Below, in pieces: positions 26,165 to 36,021 of a DNA stretch of 64,000 bases. The stretch is from Mya arenaria (lineage: Eukaryota > Mollusca > Bivalvia > Myida > Myidae). The position numbers and the translations under genes are program-made. Position 1 is the stretch's first letter; each line of letters opens with the position of its first letter. The DNA lies in the NCBI RefSeq assembly GCF_026914265.1, contig NC_069123.1, positions 52,212,949-52,276,948 on the forward strand, read 5' to 3'. Under the pieces are notes generated by a model. It saw nothing but the letters and a program-made list of their open reading frames with translations. It was not told the DNA's origin and made no database searches.

Positions 26165-27337
26165 ATGAATAAAACTTTGCTCCAGGCAACCACCGTACTC
26201 ACGATGCACCGGGCGACCGAGAGACGATGGGTGAACTTCTTCCTCTTCATGTTGGTGTCGGCGGTGGTATTTCAGCTGCTAGGCTTTGTGTTACCCAACT
26301 GGCTGCGCGCACATTTCATGTGGAGTCGGAGGCGAGCGGCTCAGGACTACGCGCTATGGTACGTGACGCAGTGTGAGGGCGTCAACTGGACGTGCACCAT
26401 TCGTTCCTATCACCGCCTGTACGACTGGACCCGCGGAAAGTACATCTTTGACGGCATAGAGCTCTGTAAGTCATCTCGAAAATGTATATTAATTATTGAA
26501 TAAACTGAGCAATAGTGAAGGCAACGACAGCAGTAAAGTGTGATCAATGCTATGTTTGTAACCAAGCTGTATACATGTACTATTTTGTTATTCATTAAAT
26601 ATTGTAGTAAGCGACAAAATCGCCGCCTCATAATTACAAATACACATACAATACATATATGCCAAACTACAACGTGTATATATCTTTTTCCTCAGTGCTG
26701 GATGCAGATATAGTGGCATCAGCCCAGGTGCTTTACACGTTGGGTCTGTTGCTCCTCCTGGTGGCATTCCTGCCCCTTACGGTGCGCCGAAGGCTAATCG
26801 TCTCCAAGCGCACCAAAGCCGACCCCGCCAACTACGGTCTTCTTACAGTCGCTGGTTTCGCTTTCTTCTCCGGTATTTCCATTTATTTGACATAAAAATA
26901 AAAATAAAAGACAACTCGTACCTTCAAATATATTCTAACAGGGCCTCCAAATGCAAATCACATAACTTGGCAACTGTTTAAATGCTTTGAATATTTATTT
27001 TTTTCAAAGGTAGTAAACACATTGGGTATAAATTTATTTGTATATATTTTAAGGCCTATTTGTGATGATTGCCGCCGGAAAAATGGGTACAGCGAGTGTA
27101 GAGCACCGGAACGGACGTGGCGCACCTGTCGCCCTGGGGTTTGCTGCCGCAGGTGGAGCCATCGCTCTCATGACAGGCATATTCGTCCTAATGCGGGTGT
27201 TCCTGAAGGGCTACTGTCCTGACTGCACACCGGTGTCACGTGACATAGACATGCACGAAACAACCAATCAGGTGGATGTAATGGTGTCAACGGAAAAAAC
27301 GGATGTCCTCCGTCGCCAAAGCGACCCGATTCCGTAG
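26165..27337 (+). CDS. PMP22/claudin-like four-pass membrane protein, gene B
   Basis: Three coding exons: 26165-26465, 26696-26872 and 27054-27337, with both introns in phase 1, give 253 residues from the first ATG. Membrane segments lie at about residues 24-44, in the first half of exon 2 (VLYTLGLLLLLVAF region), across the exon 2/3 junction (LLTVAGFAFFSG-LFVMIAAG) and in exon 3 (FAAAGGAIALMTGIFVLM). The first loop has Trp46, Ala-Leu-Trp at 63-65, Cys70 and Cys77, matching the claudin/PMP22 signature, with a sequon at Asn74. The tail is polar. The start is uncertain: the frame stays open through a TTGCTCCAG acceptor-like site at 26177-26185, so the protein may start at the ATG at 26204 or receive a start from an upstream exon. 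Intron positions and phases match genes A and C, so these are old tandem paralogues. A 49 bp array lies just upstream and may contribute to its promoter region. Confidence 0.8.
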
Positions 27338-27427
27338 ACATCCAAGTTACTTAAGAACTTCAAGGCACGGTGCAAAGTAGGACACATTCTTTATGAAGAT
27401 ATTTGGGGAGGGAAACGACCAAAATTG

Positions 27428-27492
27428 CACGCACACACCCACACACGCACGCACACACACACGCACACTCACACATACGCTCTCGCGCGCAT
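27428..27492. repeat. AC-rich microsatellite
   Basis: ACACACAC with interspersed CGCAC and CACAT steps, ending in CGCGCGC. The long minus-strand open frames over it translate to Cys/Val/Arg low-complexity protein and are not genes. Confidence 0.9.
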
Positions 27493-27650
27493 AGTACATG
27501 CATATAGAAAGTGAACATACATAAAGTACATACATATAGTAAGTGTACCGATACATCCATAATGTAAGTGTACCGATACATATAGTAAGTGTAAACACAT
27601 ATAGTAAGTGTGCATACATATAGTAAGTATCCATACATATAGTTAGTGTG
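27493..27650. repeat. Irregular ATACATATAGTAAGTGT repeat
   Basis: Variable units of about 16-22 bp around ACATATAGTAAGTGT are repeated about eight times. It adjoins the AC microsatellite, downstream of gene B. Confidence 0.8.
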
Positions 27651-27694
27651 CAAACTGCTCTTAGTGCATCGTGTTTTTAAATTAAAAGAGAACA

Positions 27695-28030
27695 AAAACA
27701 ATATTATAAGTATCTTCCATGGCCCGAACGTAGGGTGTTTAGGGGAAACGAGGTTTACCGAGTTTCCGCAAAACACCTTCCGCGAGGGTTTGGATGAACC
27801 TATCTTACACAAGCGACTATGGTTGATGCTTTTTCTCCCACATCAGTTAAACAAACTGGAACTCTTTTATGCGTAGTGAAAATAAATGCGTATGGATATG
27901 TGATAATTCTTGTCACGGATATGCGGGCAGTGATTCAGATTATGTTAATAGTCAAATCGATCTTTAAGTAGATCTGAGGAGAGTGAGGCATTATTTCTTG
28001 AAAGGTGCGTGAAAACCTTTTTATGGTGAC
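27695..28030 (+). mobile_element. Interspersed element with GTTTTGCGGAAACGAGG palindrome, copy 1
   Basis: It shares a long ordered block with 63660-64000: AGTATCTTCCATGGCC at the start, then GGAAACGAGGTTTACCGAGT, then TTTCTCCCAC.TCAGTTAAAC, then GCGTATGGATATG and a stretch ending GCATTATTTCTTGAA.GGTGCG. A large part of the left arm of the inner palindrome is missing here compared with 63687. A minus-strand copy lies at 42885-43125. No coding capacity was seen and the superfamily is unknown. Confidence 0.75.
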
Positions 28031-29109
28031 ATTAGAAGTGAGAAATAATTAATTAGCATTCTAAATATTGCCACAAGACAAGGTTTCTATGATGCTACTG
28101 ACGACAGGCTTCAACAAGGGAGGTAATTACAATGTGATGACCATTAAAAAGGAGTTCCATACGGGTACTTGTTGTATCTTTGCCCGTGGGCAAGATAAGA
28201 ATTTCTAGCATGGTTAATTTTTTTGATCTACTTATCTGAGGTGGGAGAAATTGTCGGCACTGATATCGTTTTAATGTTGTAAGACTTTTGGAATGGATTT
28301 TCAGACTGTTTAAATACTGTTTTTCTTCCTTGGACTGAGTTTTCAAACACACATCTTTCTAAATACATGTAAACCATTAATTACGTGAGATGCTAATGTT
28401 TCAGCCATGGAAAAGGATAAACAAGATACACAAGATTACCACAGTTCAATAGCAAATACTTGGAAAACGAGACGTGTACTTAGCCAAGCCTACTCTGTTC
28501 ATATGAACTTTTATATTCCATATTTAACGGATACCTACATATAATACATACTTTGCCTTTACATGTATATAGGCTATGTCATGTAATCAGAAAAAACAAG
28601 AAGACCGTGCGTTTTTCTCTACGAAATTTCAATATCAGAAACCGCAGACATTTATATTCATCGATTTGTCGCAGGGAGGAGGACTGATGTTTAAGTAATG
28701 AGAAGGAAATCCTATCGTAAGACGGAGGATTAGACTTCTATCCCCGCCATCATCCTACATACCGGGAAAGTCAATAGTTCCAAAGAAAATGCGGTACTTC
28801 CATCTGTATTACATGTAAATGTGTTCTTAGATTATCCTTTAGATTTAGTGTAAATAAATGTTGTGTGAGGTTATTCATGAACCCAACATATTGTATTAAA
28901 TGTGTATACTAAAAAGGAATTCCATTTTATACCAGGTCCCTTTTGTACATCGTCGACACCATCAAAATCACACACAGTCTATGTTGGTATGCTATTGACC
29001 ACGTACGTGTTCAAAAGTTTGCGCCACTTTAAACGCCATTTTTTGAACTCCTTGATAGGACCGTCTTTAAGGCTTTTCAGAATGTGTACCGTTATATCGT
29101 GGGTGCATT
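28031..29109. other. Gene-free spacer
   Basis: Contains a GCCCGTGGGCAAGATAAGAA block near 28182 and TGAGGTGGGAGAAATTGTCG near 28239 that look repeat-like, but no second complete copy is in the window. No exon was recognised; the frame at 28902-29186 has no domain or splice support. Confidence 0.4.
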
Positions 29110-29257
29110 TATGTTTTGTAGAAGGTCAAAGTTACATATGTACAGGGAAGTCGAATGAAAAACGGGCATTAATTAAAATGCCATAAATGTTGAAAAGTTA
29201 CTAAGAAGGTATTTTTAGAAAAGTTTTCCGAAAAATCATGTATGGGTGAACGAAACC
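29110..29257 (+). repeat. Direct repeat, left copy
   Basis: Shares GGTCAAAGTT, GTACAGGGAAGTCGAA, ACGGGCATT, AAATGCCATAAATGTTGA and AGGTATTTTTAGAAAAGTTT in order with 30048-30243, in the same orientation. The right copy carries an extra roughly 38 bp insert. No open frame is shared. The pair brackets about 790 bases that include the SINE. Confidence 0.75.
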
Positions 29258-29675
29258 GCCTACCTACTCAATGGAGGCATATACTAACAAAGAGGTCAGA
29301 AAGAAAATCATACAATTAAGAAAAACAACATTAAATCCCAAAATTAACAAAATTGGGAGCACACGGTCGGTATAACAATAATAAAGCAAAAGAGAAATAC
29401 AAAACGGTGCACGAAAAAGTACGGAACCCTTAAGTGAAAGTTACGGAGGAAAGAAATAGGGTGGACCTTGGGAGTTACAAAAGCGTAAATAATGAAAAGT
29501 GGAGGAGGTGTGAAGGTGGTGGTAAAATAAATTCCAGAGACTGGCGAGCGCTTTGCATACGCCAGAAAGAACAAAGAAGAATGGCTGACGCCTTTTGATT
29601 GGCCTGTAGCGTCACATGACACGGAAAGGGGTGGGGGGATATGATTGGCTTCGGATAAAGTGAGCGTAGAGCTAT

Positions 29676-29993
29676 TCCCGAGTTATTGTCCGCCCGGTTA
29701 GCTCAATCGGTAGAGCGTTGGACTCTGAATCGGACAACCCGGGTTCTATCCCCGGGCGGGCCAGGTCACTTCTGTTGTGATTGGTTATGAAATCCTTTCT
29801 ACGACCATTCGCACTGTACCACTGCCCATGGCATGTACAGAAGTTGTCAGTTCCTTGCAGAGGTGAAGGCACCTAGTACTGGTTCTGCCCAGGATAGGTG
29901 TGCGGTGGTCGAACTGTCACTCTGGGACCCTTCAATGTGCTCACGCCGGGACCCGGAGTATAAACTACTAACACCACCTCCCGAGTTATTGTC
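29676..29993 (+). mobile_element. tRNA-derived SINE with perfect 15 bp target duplication
   Basis: The body (about 29691-29978) starts CGCCCGGTTAGCTCAATCGG, whose TAGCTCAATCGG matches an RNA polymerase III A box. A GGTTCTATCC B box lies at 29742-29751. The head reads as a tRNA with a CTG anticodon loop (CTCTGAA), but the anticodon stem is mispaired and it runs on into about 215 bp of non-tRNA body. TCCCGAGTTATTGTC flanks it at 29676-29690 and 29979-29993, a perfect target duplication indicating a recent insertion by LINE-type machinery. A mollusc V-SINE of the RUDI type is possible but unproven. Confidence 0.85.
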
Positions 29994-30047
29994 TGTATCC
30001 CGTGTCACGGACGTACAACGCTATATATAACTTTATGTTTGCATAAA

Positions 30048-30243
30048 ATGTCATCTATGTTTTGTCCAAGGTCAAAGTTGCATTAGTACAGGGAAGTCGA
30101 ACTAGTATTGATTGAGGAAAACAAACACCGGTTGAATGAATTACGGGCATTTATTAAAATGCCATAAATGTTGATAAGTTACTAAGTAGGTATTTTTAGA
30201 AAAGTTTTTCGAAGAAAACATATCTGGGTGGACAAAACCGCCA
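30048..30243 (+). repeat. Direct repeat, right copy
   Basis: Matches 29110-29257 over its length, with an extra block (ACTAGTATTGATTGAGG...) in the middle. The offset between the two copies is about 940-985 bp. Confidence 0.75.
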
Positions 30244-30524
30244 AAAGGAACCGCCGAGTAGCAAATCCTGATCTATATACAGGCTCCTACTGGGAGGTTA
30301 ATTATTTACACATTTGCAACATTTCCCACTTGTTAGATTTCTACTGTCTTGTCACAGTTGGTGATGAAAGAACAGGCCACACGATAAATTAAAAAGGAAA
30401 TTCTTGTTATCAAACTACTAGTATATTGCAGCATTCTTATCTTTCTAATGCGTATGAAAACACGGACTATATATTGCATGTTTTTAATATTCCTTATGCG
30501 TATAAAATATAGACTTTTCGTTTT

Positions 30525-31889
30525 CATTACACGCATGTGGTATGTCCTGAATCATTACACGTATGTGGTAGGTCATGTATCATTACAGGTATGTGGTATG
30601 TCCTGAATCATTACACGTATGTGGTAGGTCATGTATCATTACACGCATGTTGTATGTCCTGAATCATTACACGTATGTGGTAGGTCATGTAGCATTACAC
30701 GTATGTGGTAGGTCATGTAGCATTACACGTATGTGGTATGTCCTGAATCATTACACGTATGTGGTAGGTCATGTATCATTACACGCATGTGGTATGTCCT
30801 TAATCATTACACGTATGTGGTAGGTTATGTATCATTACACGCATGTGGTATGTCCTTAATCATTACACGTATGTGGTAGGTCATGTATCATTACACGCAT
30901 GTGGTATGTCCTTAATCATTACACGTATGTGGTAGGTCATGTATCATTACACGCATGTGGTATGTCCTTAATCATTACACGTATGTGGTAGGTTATGTAT
31001 CATTACAGGTATGTGGTATGTCATGTAGCATTACACGTATGTGGTAGATCATGTATGTGGTATGTCATTTATTATTACACGTATGTGGTAGGTCATGTAT
31101 CATTACACGTATGTTGTATGTCATGTATCATTACACGTATGTGGTAGGTCATTTATTATTACACGTATGTGGTAGGTCATGTATCATTACACGTATGTGG
31201 TAGGTCATGTATCATTACACGCAGGTGGTAGGTCATTTATTATTACACGTATGTGGTATGACATTTATCATTACACGTATGTGGTAGGTCATGTACCATT
31301 ACATGGTTGTGGTAGGTCGTGTACCATTACACGTTTGTGCTAGGTCGTTTACCATTACACTTATGTGGTAGGTCAATGATTCATTACACGTAAGTGGTAG
31401 GTCATGTAGCATTACACGTATGTGGTAGGTCATGTAGCATTACACGTATGTGGTAGGTCATGTATCATTACACGTATGTGGTAGGACATGTAGCATTACA
31501 CGTATGTGGTAGGTCATGTACCATTACACGGTTGTCGTAGGTAGTGTACCATTACAATTATGTGGTAGGTCAATGATTCATTACACGTAAGTGGTAGGTC
31601 ATGTATCATTACACGTATGTGGTAGGTCATTTATCATTACACGTTTGTGGTAGGTCATGTAGCATTACACGTATGTGGTAGGACATGTAGCATTACACGT
31701 ATGTTGTAGGTCATGTAGCATTACACGTAGGTTGTAGGTCATGTAGCATTACACGTATGTGGTAGGTCATGTAGCATTACACGTATGTTGTAGGTCATGT
31801 ATCATTACACGTTTGTGATAGGTCATGTATCATTACACGTTTGTGGTAGGTCATTTATCATTACACGTTTGTGATAGGTCATGTATCAT
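30525..31889. repeat. 28 bp tandem array, about 49 copies, with a 56 bp dimer phase
   Basis: The basic unit is 28 bp: CATTACACGTATGTGGTAGG then TCATGTAT. In the first 500 bp two forms alternate (GGTATGTCCTGAAT/GGTATGTCCTTAAT against GGTAGGTCATGTAT), giving a 56 bp higher-order repeat. Further on only the simple 28 bp form remains, with scattered substitutions (GTTTG, GTTGT). Open frames across it are artefacts. It lies between genes B and C. Confidence 0.96.
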
Positions 31890-33003
31890 ACGAGATTCGA
31901 TTGATAGTCTCTCCGATTGACTTCGAAACGTATATACTATACCTTTGCTCTTTTAACCAACTGGAACTGATATAAGGTTTTTAAACAGACTATTGTGGGC
32001 TTTTACATAATAATGATATGAACGATTATTAGTGTCTAGTTGTATCCCTTTGAAGACTCTTTCAATCCGTTTGAGCCTTATTCTGAATAGGGGGCTATTC
32101 TTAAGAAGTCTAACCGTCAATGTACTGCAATACTAAATGGTGATACGTTATATATCGTTCTTATTAAAAGGGACCCGCTCATGTTTTTGTAAAATGCACT
32201 GTTTTTTGTATGACGAAATAAAGTGTAACAAATCATAAGGAGTGTTAAATCTAAGATACCAAAAGCTCGAATCCTTCAGGAAATGTTGATTTTTGCTCAA
32301 ATATCATCTTTAAAGACCACAATTTTAATTGGCGTTAATAACGCGAATGGTCCCTTTATTACGACTTTGTTGTTGCGTGATTGGTTGATTAGCATATGTG
32401 ATGTTATCAATGTATTGTTTAAAAGTTAAAATAGCCATCTCCATTATAAATCCTGGTGTCTGAGGCGGCGGGTTTCTAAACAAAATTCTAAAGTTACCGG
32501 CGTGGATTCGTATCCCAATAAAACCAAAATACTTTTTTTTACTAAAATTGAACCTTTTCTGCAATTTCGATATCAAAGAGTAAAATAATGATTAAATAAG
32601 TGTTTTCAGACGCATTACCGAAAAAGCTATTTTTTGTCCAAAAACATGATCGTGTACCTTTAAAACAGAACGCGTTTATTGTTTTAATTTCTTAACTTGC
32701 TTTCAAAATTTATAACGTCTTGAGCAATGGTTGAGGATTAAACATAGTTGATACAACTTAATCTGCACATATCTTGCAGAAAGAAATATTTTAAACTCTA
32801 TACATTAAAATCTAATGTAAAACACAAGGGAGATCATACCTGGCGAAGGTTAGTTCTTAAGCTGTAGTTGACGGGTCGATGAATTGATTGTTCGGTGGAC
32901 CATATATGGTTTATAGGCAGTCGGGGAGAAGGAAGTTACTTTTGTACCGGGTATTGATCACCTGCTGGCACGTTCTTGGATAGATAATGAGGGCAGAAGA
33001 TAC
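31890..33003. other. Gene-free spacer
   Basis: AT-rich. No exon or repeat family was recognised apart from the candidate short exon that begins at 33004. Confidence 0.4.
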
Positions 33004-33033
33004 ATGGAACATTTGTCAACATGCTTGGTTCAG
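33004..33033 (+). other. Possible first coding exon of gene C
   Basis: A 10-codon frame starts at ATG 33004 and ends in CAG followed by a good donor (GTAGGG), in phase 0. Gene C has no in-frame ATG ahead of its first membrane segment, and its acceptor-like CCCATACAG at 34183-34191 is also phase 0, so joining the two would supply the missing start (10 residues, then the first membrane segment). A short exon like this can easily arise by chance. RNA reads joining 33033 to 34192 would confirm it. Confidence 0.3.
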
Positions 33034-34191
33034 GTAGGGCTTATGTTATTATGAATTATATATTGATATTCTATATTTATTTATTGTTTCAGTCAAATGT
33101 GTTCGTTACAAGTATTTTTCTAGTTTTCGACTTACTATTTTTTTCTATATGAATATAAGCATTGGTTTTATAATGCGTACACAAACAATAAATATGGGAT
33201 TATGTTTTCAAGAATATATCTATCTATAAGGTTTGCTTTCGTGTTATCGATCGTTCAGAGATACTATAATATAAAAACAATAGGTGTAGTTATTGAATTA
33301 ATAGAAACTCGGTTAAGCATAAAGTCTGTTATTTGGGCCATTTTCTGCATTAAACCGATCTATCAACTATCTATACTGCTTAAAAATATTGCTTAATTGT
33401 GCAGCAATCTGCACGCTTTGTCAGTTTTAAAACTACACGATGTCAGTTATTTTTGTAATACACATGTTATTTAATGTTTAATGCTATTAAAGCAAAGGTA
33501 AACGTAAACTTATATATGGGTGCATTCGGGACATCTTTGCCGCTATTGAGAGATCATCATTGGGTTATCATTAATAATACAAACGTTTTCTAAGCTATGC
33601 CAAATAAAATGAAAGCTACAGTGGCCAAAGACTTACGATGCCCTTGTTTAATGTAACATGTTCATTAAAAGCCGAAAGATTAACTGACAAAAAGAATGGT
33701 GTTATATGGAAAAATGAATTACTCATTTCATCTAGCATAGAACCAAGCTGTTTATCCAGATATTTTATCGAAACATTGCTGGTTAAATGCAAACAATGGG
33801 CGTGCGCGCGGACATGTTAGGTGTGTTAACAAGTTTGTGTAATAAACGATGCATGATATGAATACAAATGGGTAGTTCACATCAGACTTGGTCAGCATAT
33901 TCATATTTAAAATTAATACGTAAAAATGTATAACAAGCCAAATTTTTAGTGATTAATCTTTTACTTCTTACTAGATAATGCATTGATGTAATATATTTAT
34001 TACTGATACAAGATTGTAACTGTGTATTTAATAGCTTTAAACTCACAAATATTAACTATGAACATCGGTTCTACCGTATCAAACGCACAATTTGCAGTTT
34101 TTATTGATCATATTAAAAAAAACCCCACACATTTCTTTTTGTCTGAACAGCGCTAACCGTTAACGGATCAAAGCGTCACTTACCCATACAG
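33034..34191. other. Spacer or intron before gene C
   Basis: AT-rich with no recognised gene. If the exon at 33004 is real, this is the first intron. The frame at 33638-33820 has no support. Two acceptor-like sites lie at its 3' end: TTTTTGTCTGAACAG (ending 34150) and CTTACCCATACAG (ending 34191). Confidence 0.4.
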
Positions 34192-35332
34192 TATTGCTCA
34201 GTGTACTGGTACGTGACGTCATGCCTTCTGTTGATGACGTCAGCAATAATGCTGGTAACCAGCGCATCTATTCCTCGCTGGCTTCGGATGGATTGTAACA
34301 GGCCGGGGAACATTCGACGTGTCCACGACTACGCTCTGTGGTACCTGATCGTCTGTAAGGAGGACGTCTGTCAGACCTGGAGCTACACAAGTGTACGGAC
34401 GAACACACAGAGTACAGAACGACCACTGTATGACGATTCCGATGTGTCGTCATCTTCAGTGGTTGCTGATCTCAGTATGTATTGGTTCATATTATGGTAT
34501 TACCAAAATAGCCTCTTCAGTCTGAGTCTCTTTAATTTAATATCAATATTTATAAACAAGACACACTAACAGTGTGTGTTTTTTTCTAAAATGTTGCAGG
34601 ACTTAGTAAGGGTCAAATGGTCGGAACGGAAATAGAAATCACTGCAGCCTTTTTGCTAGAACTGCTGACCTTTTCCATTATGTTGCGGCTTTCAATAAAG
34701 TCCAGACGAACGTCAATAATAAGTCAGCGCTTCCATCTGTCCAGACGTGAGCGTGCACGTCATGCAGACGTTTGCCTTCACTGCTCCGCATTCCTAGCAG
34801 CCATTGTGGCAGGTGAAACATTCACTTAAATTCATTGACACTGTGTACCTTTGATTTCTTTAAATTAATTAAATACATTTTAATTGTTTGTAGTTTTTGT
34901 TTAAGCGCATGTCCTTTTGATATGCATGTATTGTTTTAAATCTCAATGTCGCAAAAGTTCATGTCCGAAATATATCCATTTTATTTTTCAGCGGTATGTA
35001 TTTTCATACCATTTGAAAGATTTGCAGAGATAAATCGTAAGTTATCGACCATAGATGTGCATACTGGATGCAGTATTTCGACGCCTTTTGGAATCATTGT
35101 GCTTGGCTTTAGTGGGCTTGCCCTGGTTTTATCTGCTATCTTTAACGTGAGGATAATTTACTCGAGGGTTTCTCAAGGGTGCACCGCCAACGGCGATGAC
35201 GTCATGGATGACGAGAACAGAAAGATGGTCGCCCTTGTTGCAATGGAATCAAAAGATAATAATTTAAAGGGATACGCGGACCCGATGCTGCCTGGCTACA
35301 GTAACATCGACACAGAGACTGAAGTGACCTGA
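34192..35332 (+). CDS. PMP22/claudin-like four-pass membrane protein, gene C (5' end unresolved)
   Basis: Coding exons at 34192(?)-34474, 34600-34812 and 34992-35332 are joined by phase-1 introns (donors GTATGT and GTGAAA; acceptors TTGCAG and TTTCAG). At least 278 residues are encoded. The signature is clear: RWL at the end of the first membrane segment, then Ala-Leu-Trp, Cys and Cys within the next 30 residues (34315-34371). Exon 2 holds membrane segment 2 and a basic loop. Exon 3 holds the fourth segment (GIIVLGFSGLALVLSAIF) and a long acidic, Tyr- and Pro-containing tail. No ATG precedes the first membrane segment in frame after the upstream stop, so the start must lie in an earlier exon, or an internal Met (34231 or 34246) is used and shortens segment 1. 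AATAAA at 35734 suits the 3' end. Confidence 0.75.
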
Positions 35333-36021
35333 GGGAGATTGCTACATCAACATAATCCTATTCAGTCGGAGCAAACAGTCCATTAAAAACACGAACATCA
35401 CACGTTCGGCTGTACTTAAATGACTTGTTCAGTTTGCATATAAATTTAACATTCTGAATGTCGTTGAACGTCTTCACAAGTTTCGATTCACTAAACCATA
35501 ATTCATTTTCAATATTTGTTTTAATTGTTGTTTTCAATCTATACTGATCATAGACAAGTTCATATATTAAGCTTTCTGTTTATCGATCTTTCATAAATGC
35601 TTTTTATAAATATCGTATATTGATCAACACCATTTGTTCGGTCCTGTAAGCATTGTGAGTGCTAAAATGTGTTTTGACATTATTAAACATAAACTATGTA
35701 TAAGTTGTATAATAAGTTGTGTTGACACAGTATAATAAAGCGATGGTTTATCAAAATATTGATGGAATTCAAAGAAGCGTCATGCAATATTTAACTTAAA
35801 AAAACACACCTGCTAGCTGATGTTTTCTGTGTATTTTATTTAAGAACGAAACAAACACGCTATTTACAATACATATATTGCTTTGCTATGTTCAGGGCGT
35901 AAACATGTTTGAAGTTTTGAAATAAAAATATTCGTTATTAAAACAGTTTATCAACTTTTATCGGAACTCGTTAAGTAGCCAAGTTATTAACGTCCGTGTT
36001 TATATTAGTCTAAGACAGACG
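35333..36021. other. 3' UTR of gene C and spacer
   Basis: About 400 bases to the AATAAA at 35734-35739 are probably untranslated mRNA. The remainder leads into the 47 bp array without any recognised feature. Confidence 0.5.

Noticed and set aside
27360-27812. 150-codon minus-strand frame with a Cys/Val-rich part
   Set aside because: It runs across an AC microsatellite, an irregular ACATATAG repeat and a mobile-element fragment. The composition is explained by the repeats.
29691-29765. Functional tRNA gene (CTG anticodon)
   Set aside because: The anticodon stem is mispaired, the tRNA-like head continues into a SINE body, and a 15 bp target duplication flanks the whole unit.
29110-30243. Direct repeats as ends of an LTR element
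   Set aside because: The copies are short, unequal, lack recognisable terminal bases, and enclose no retroelement coding sequence or primer site.
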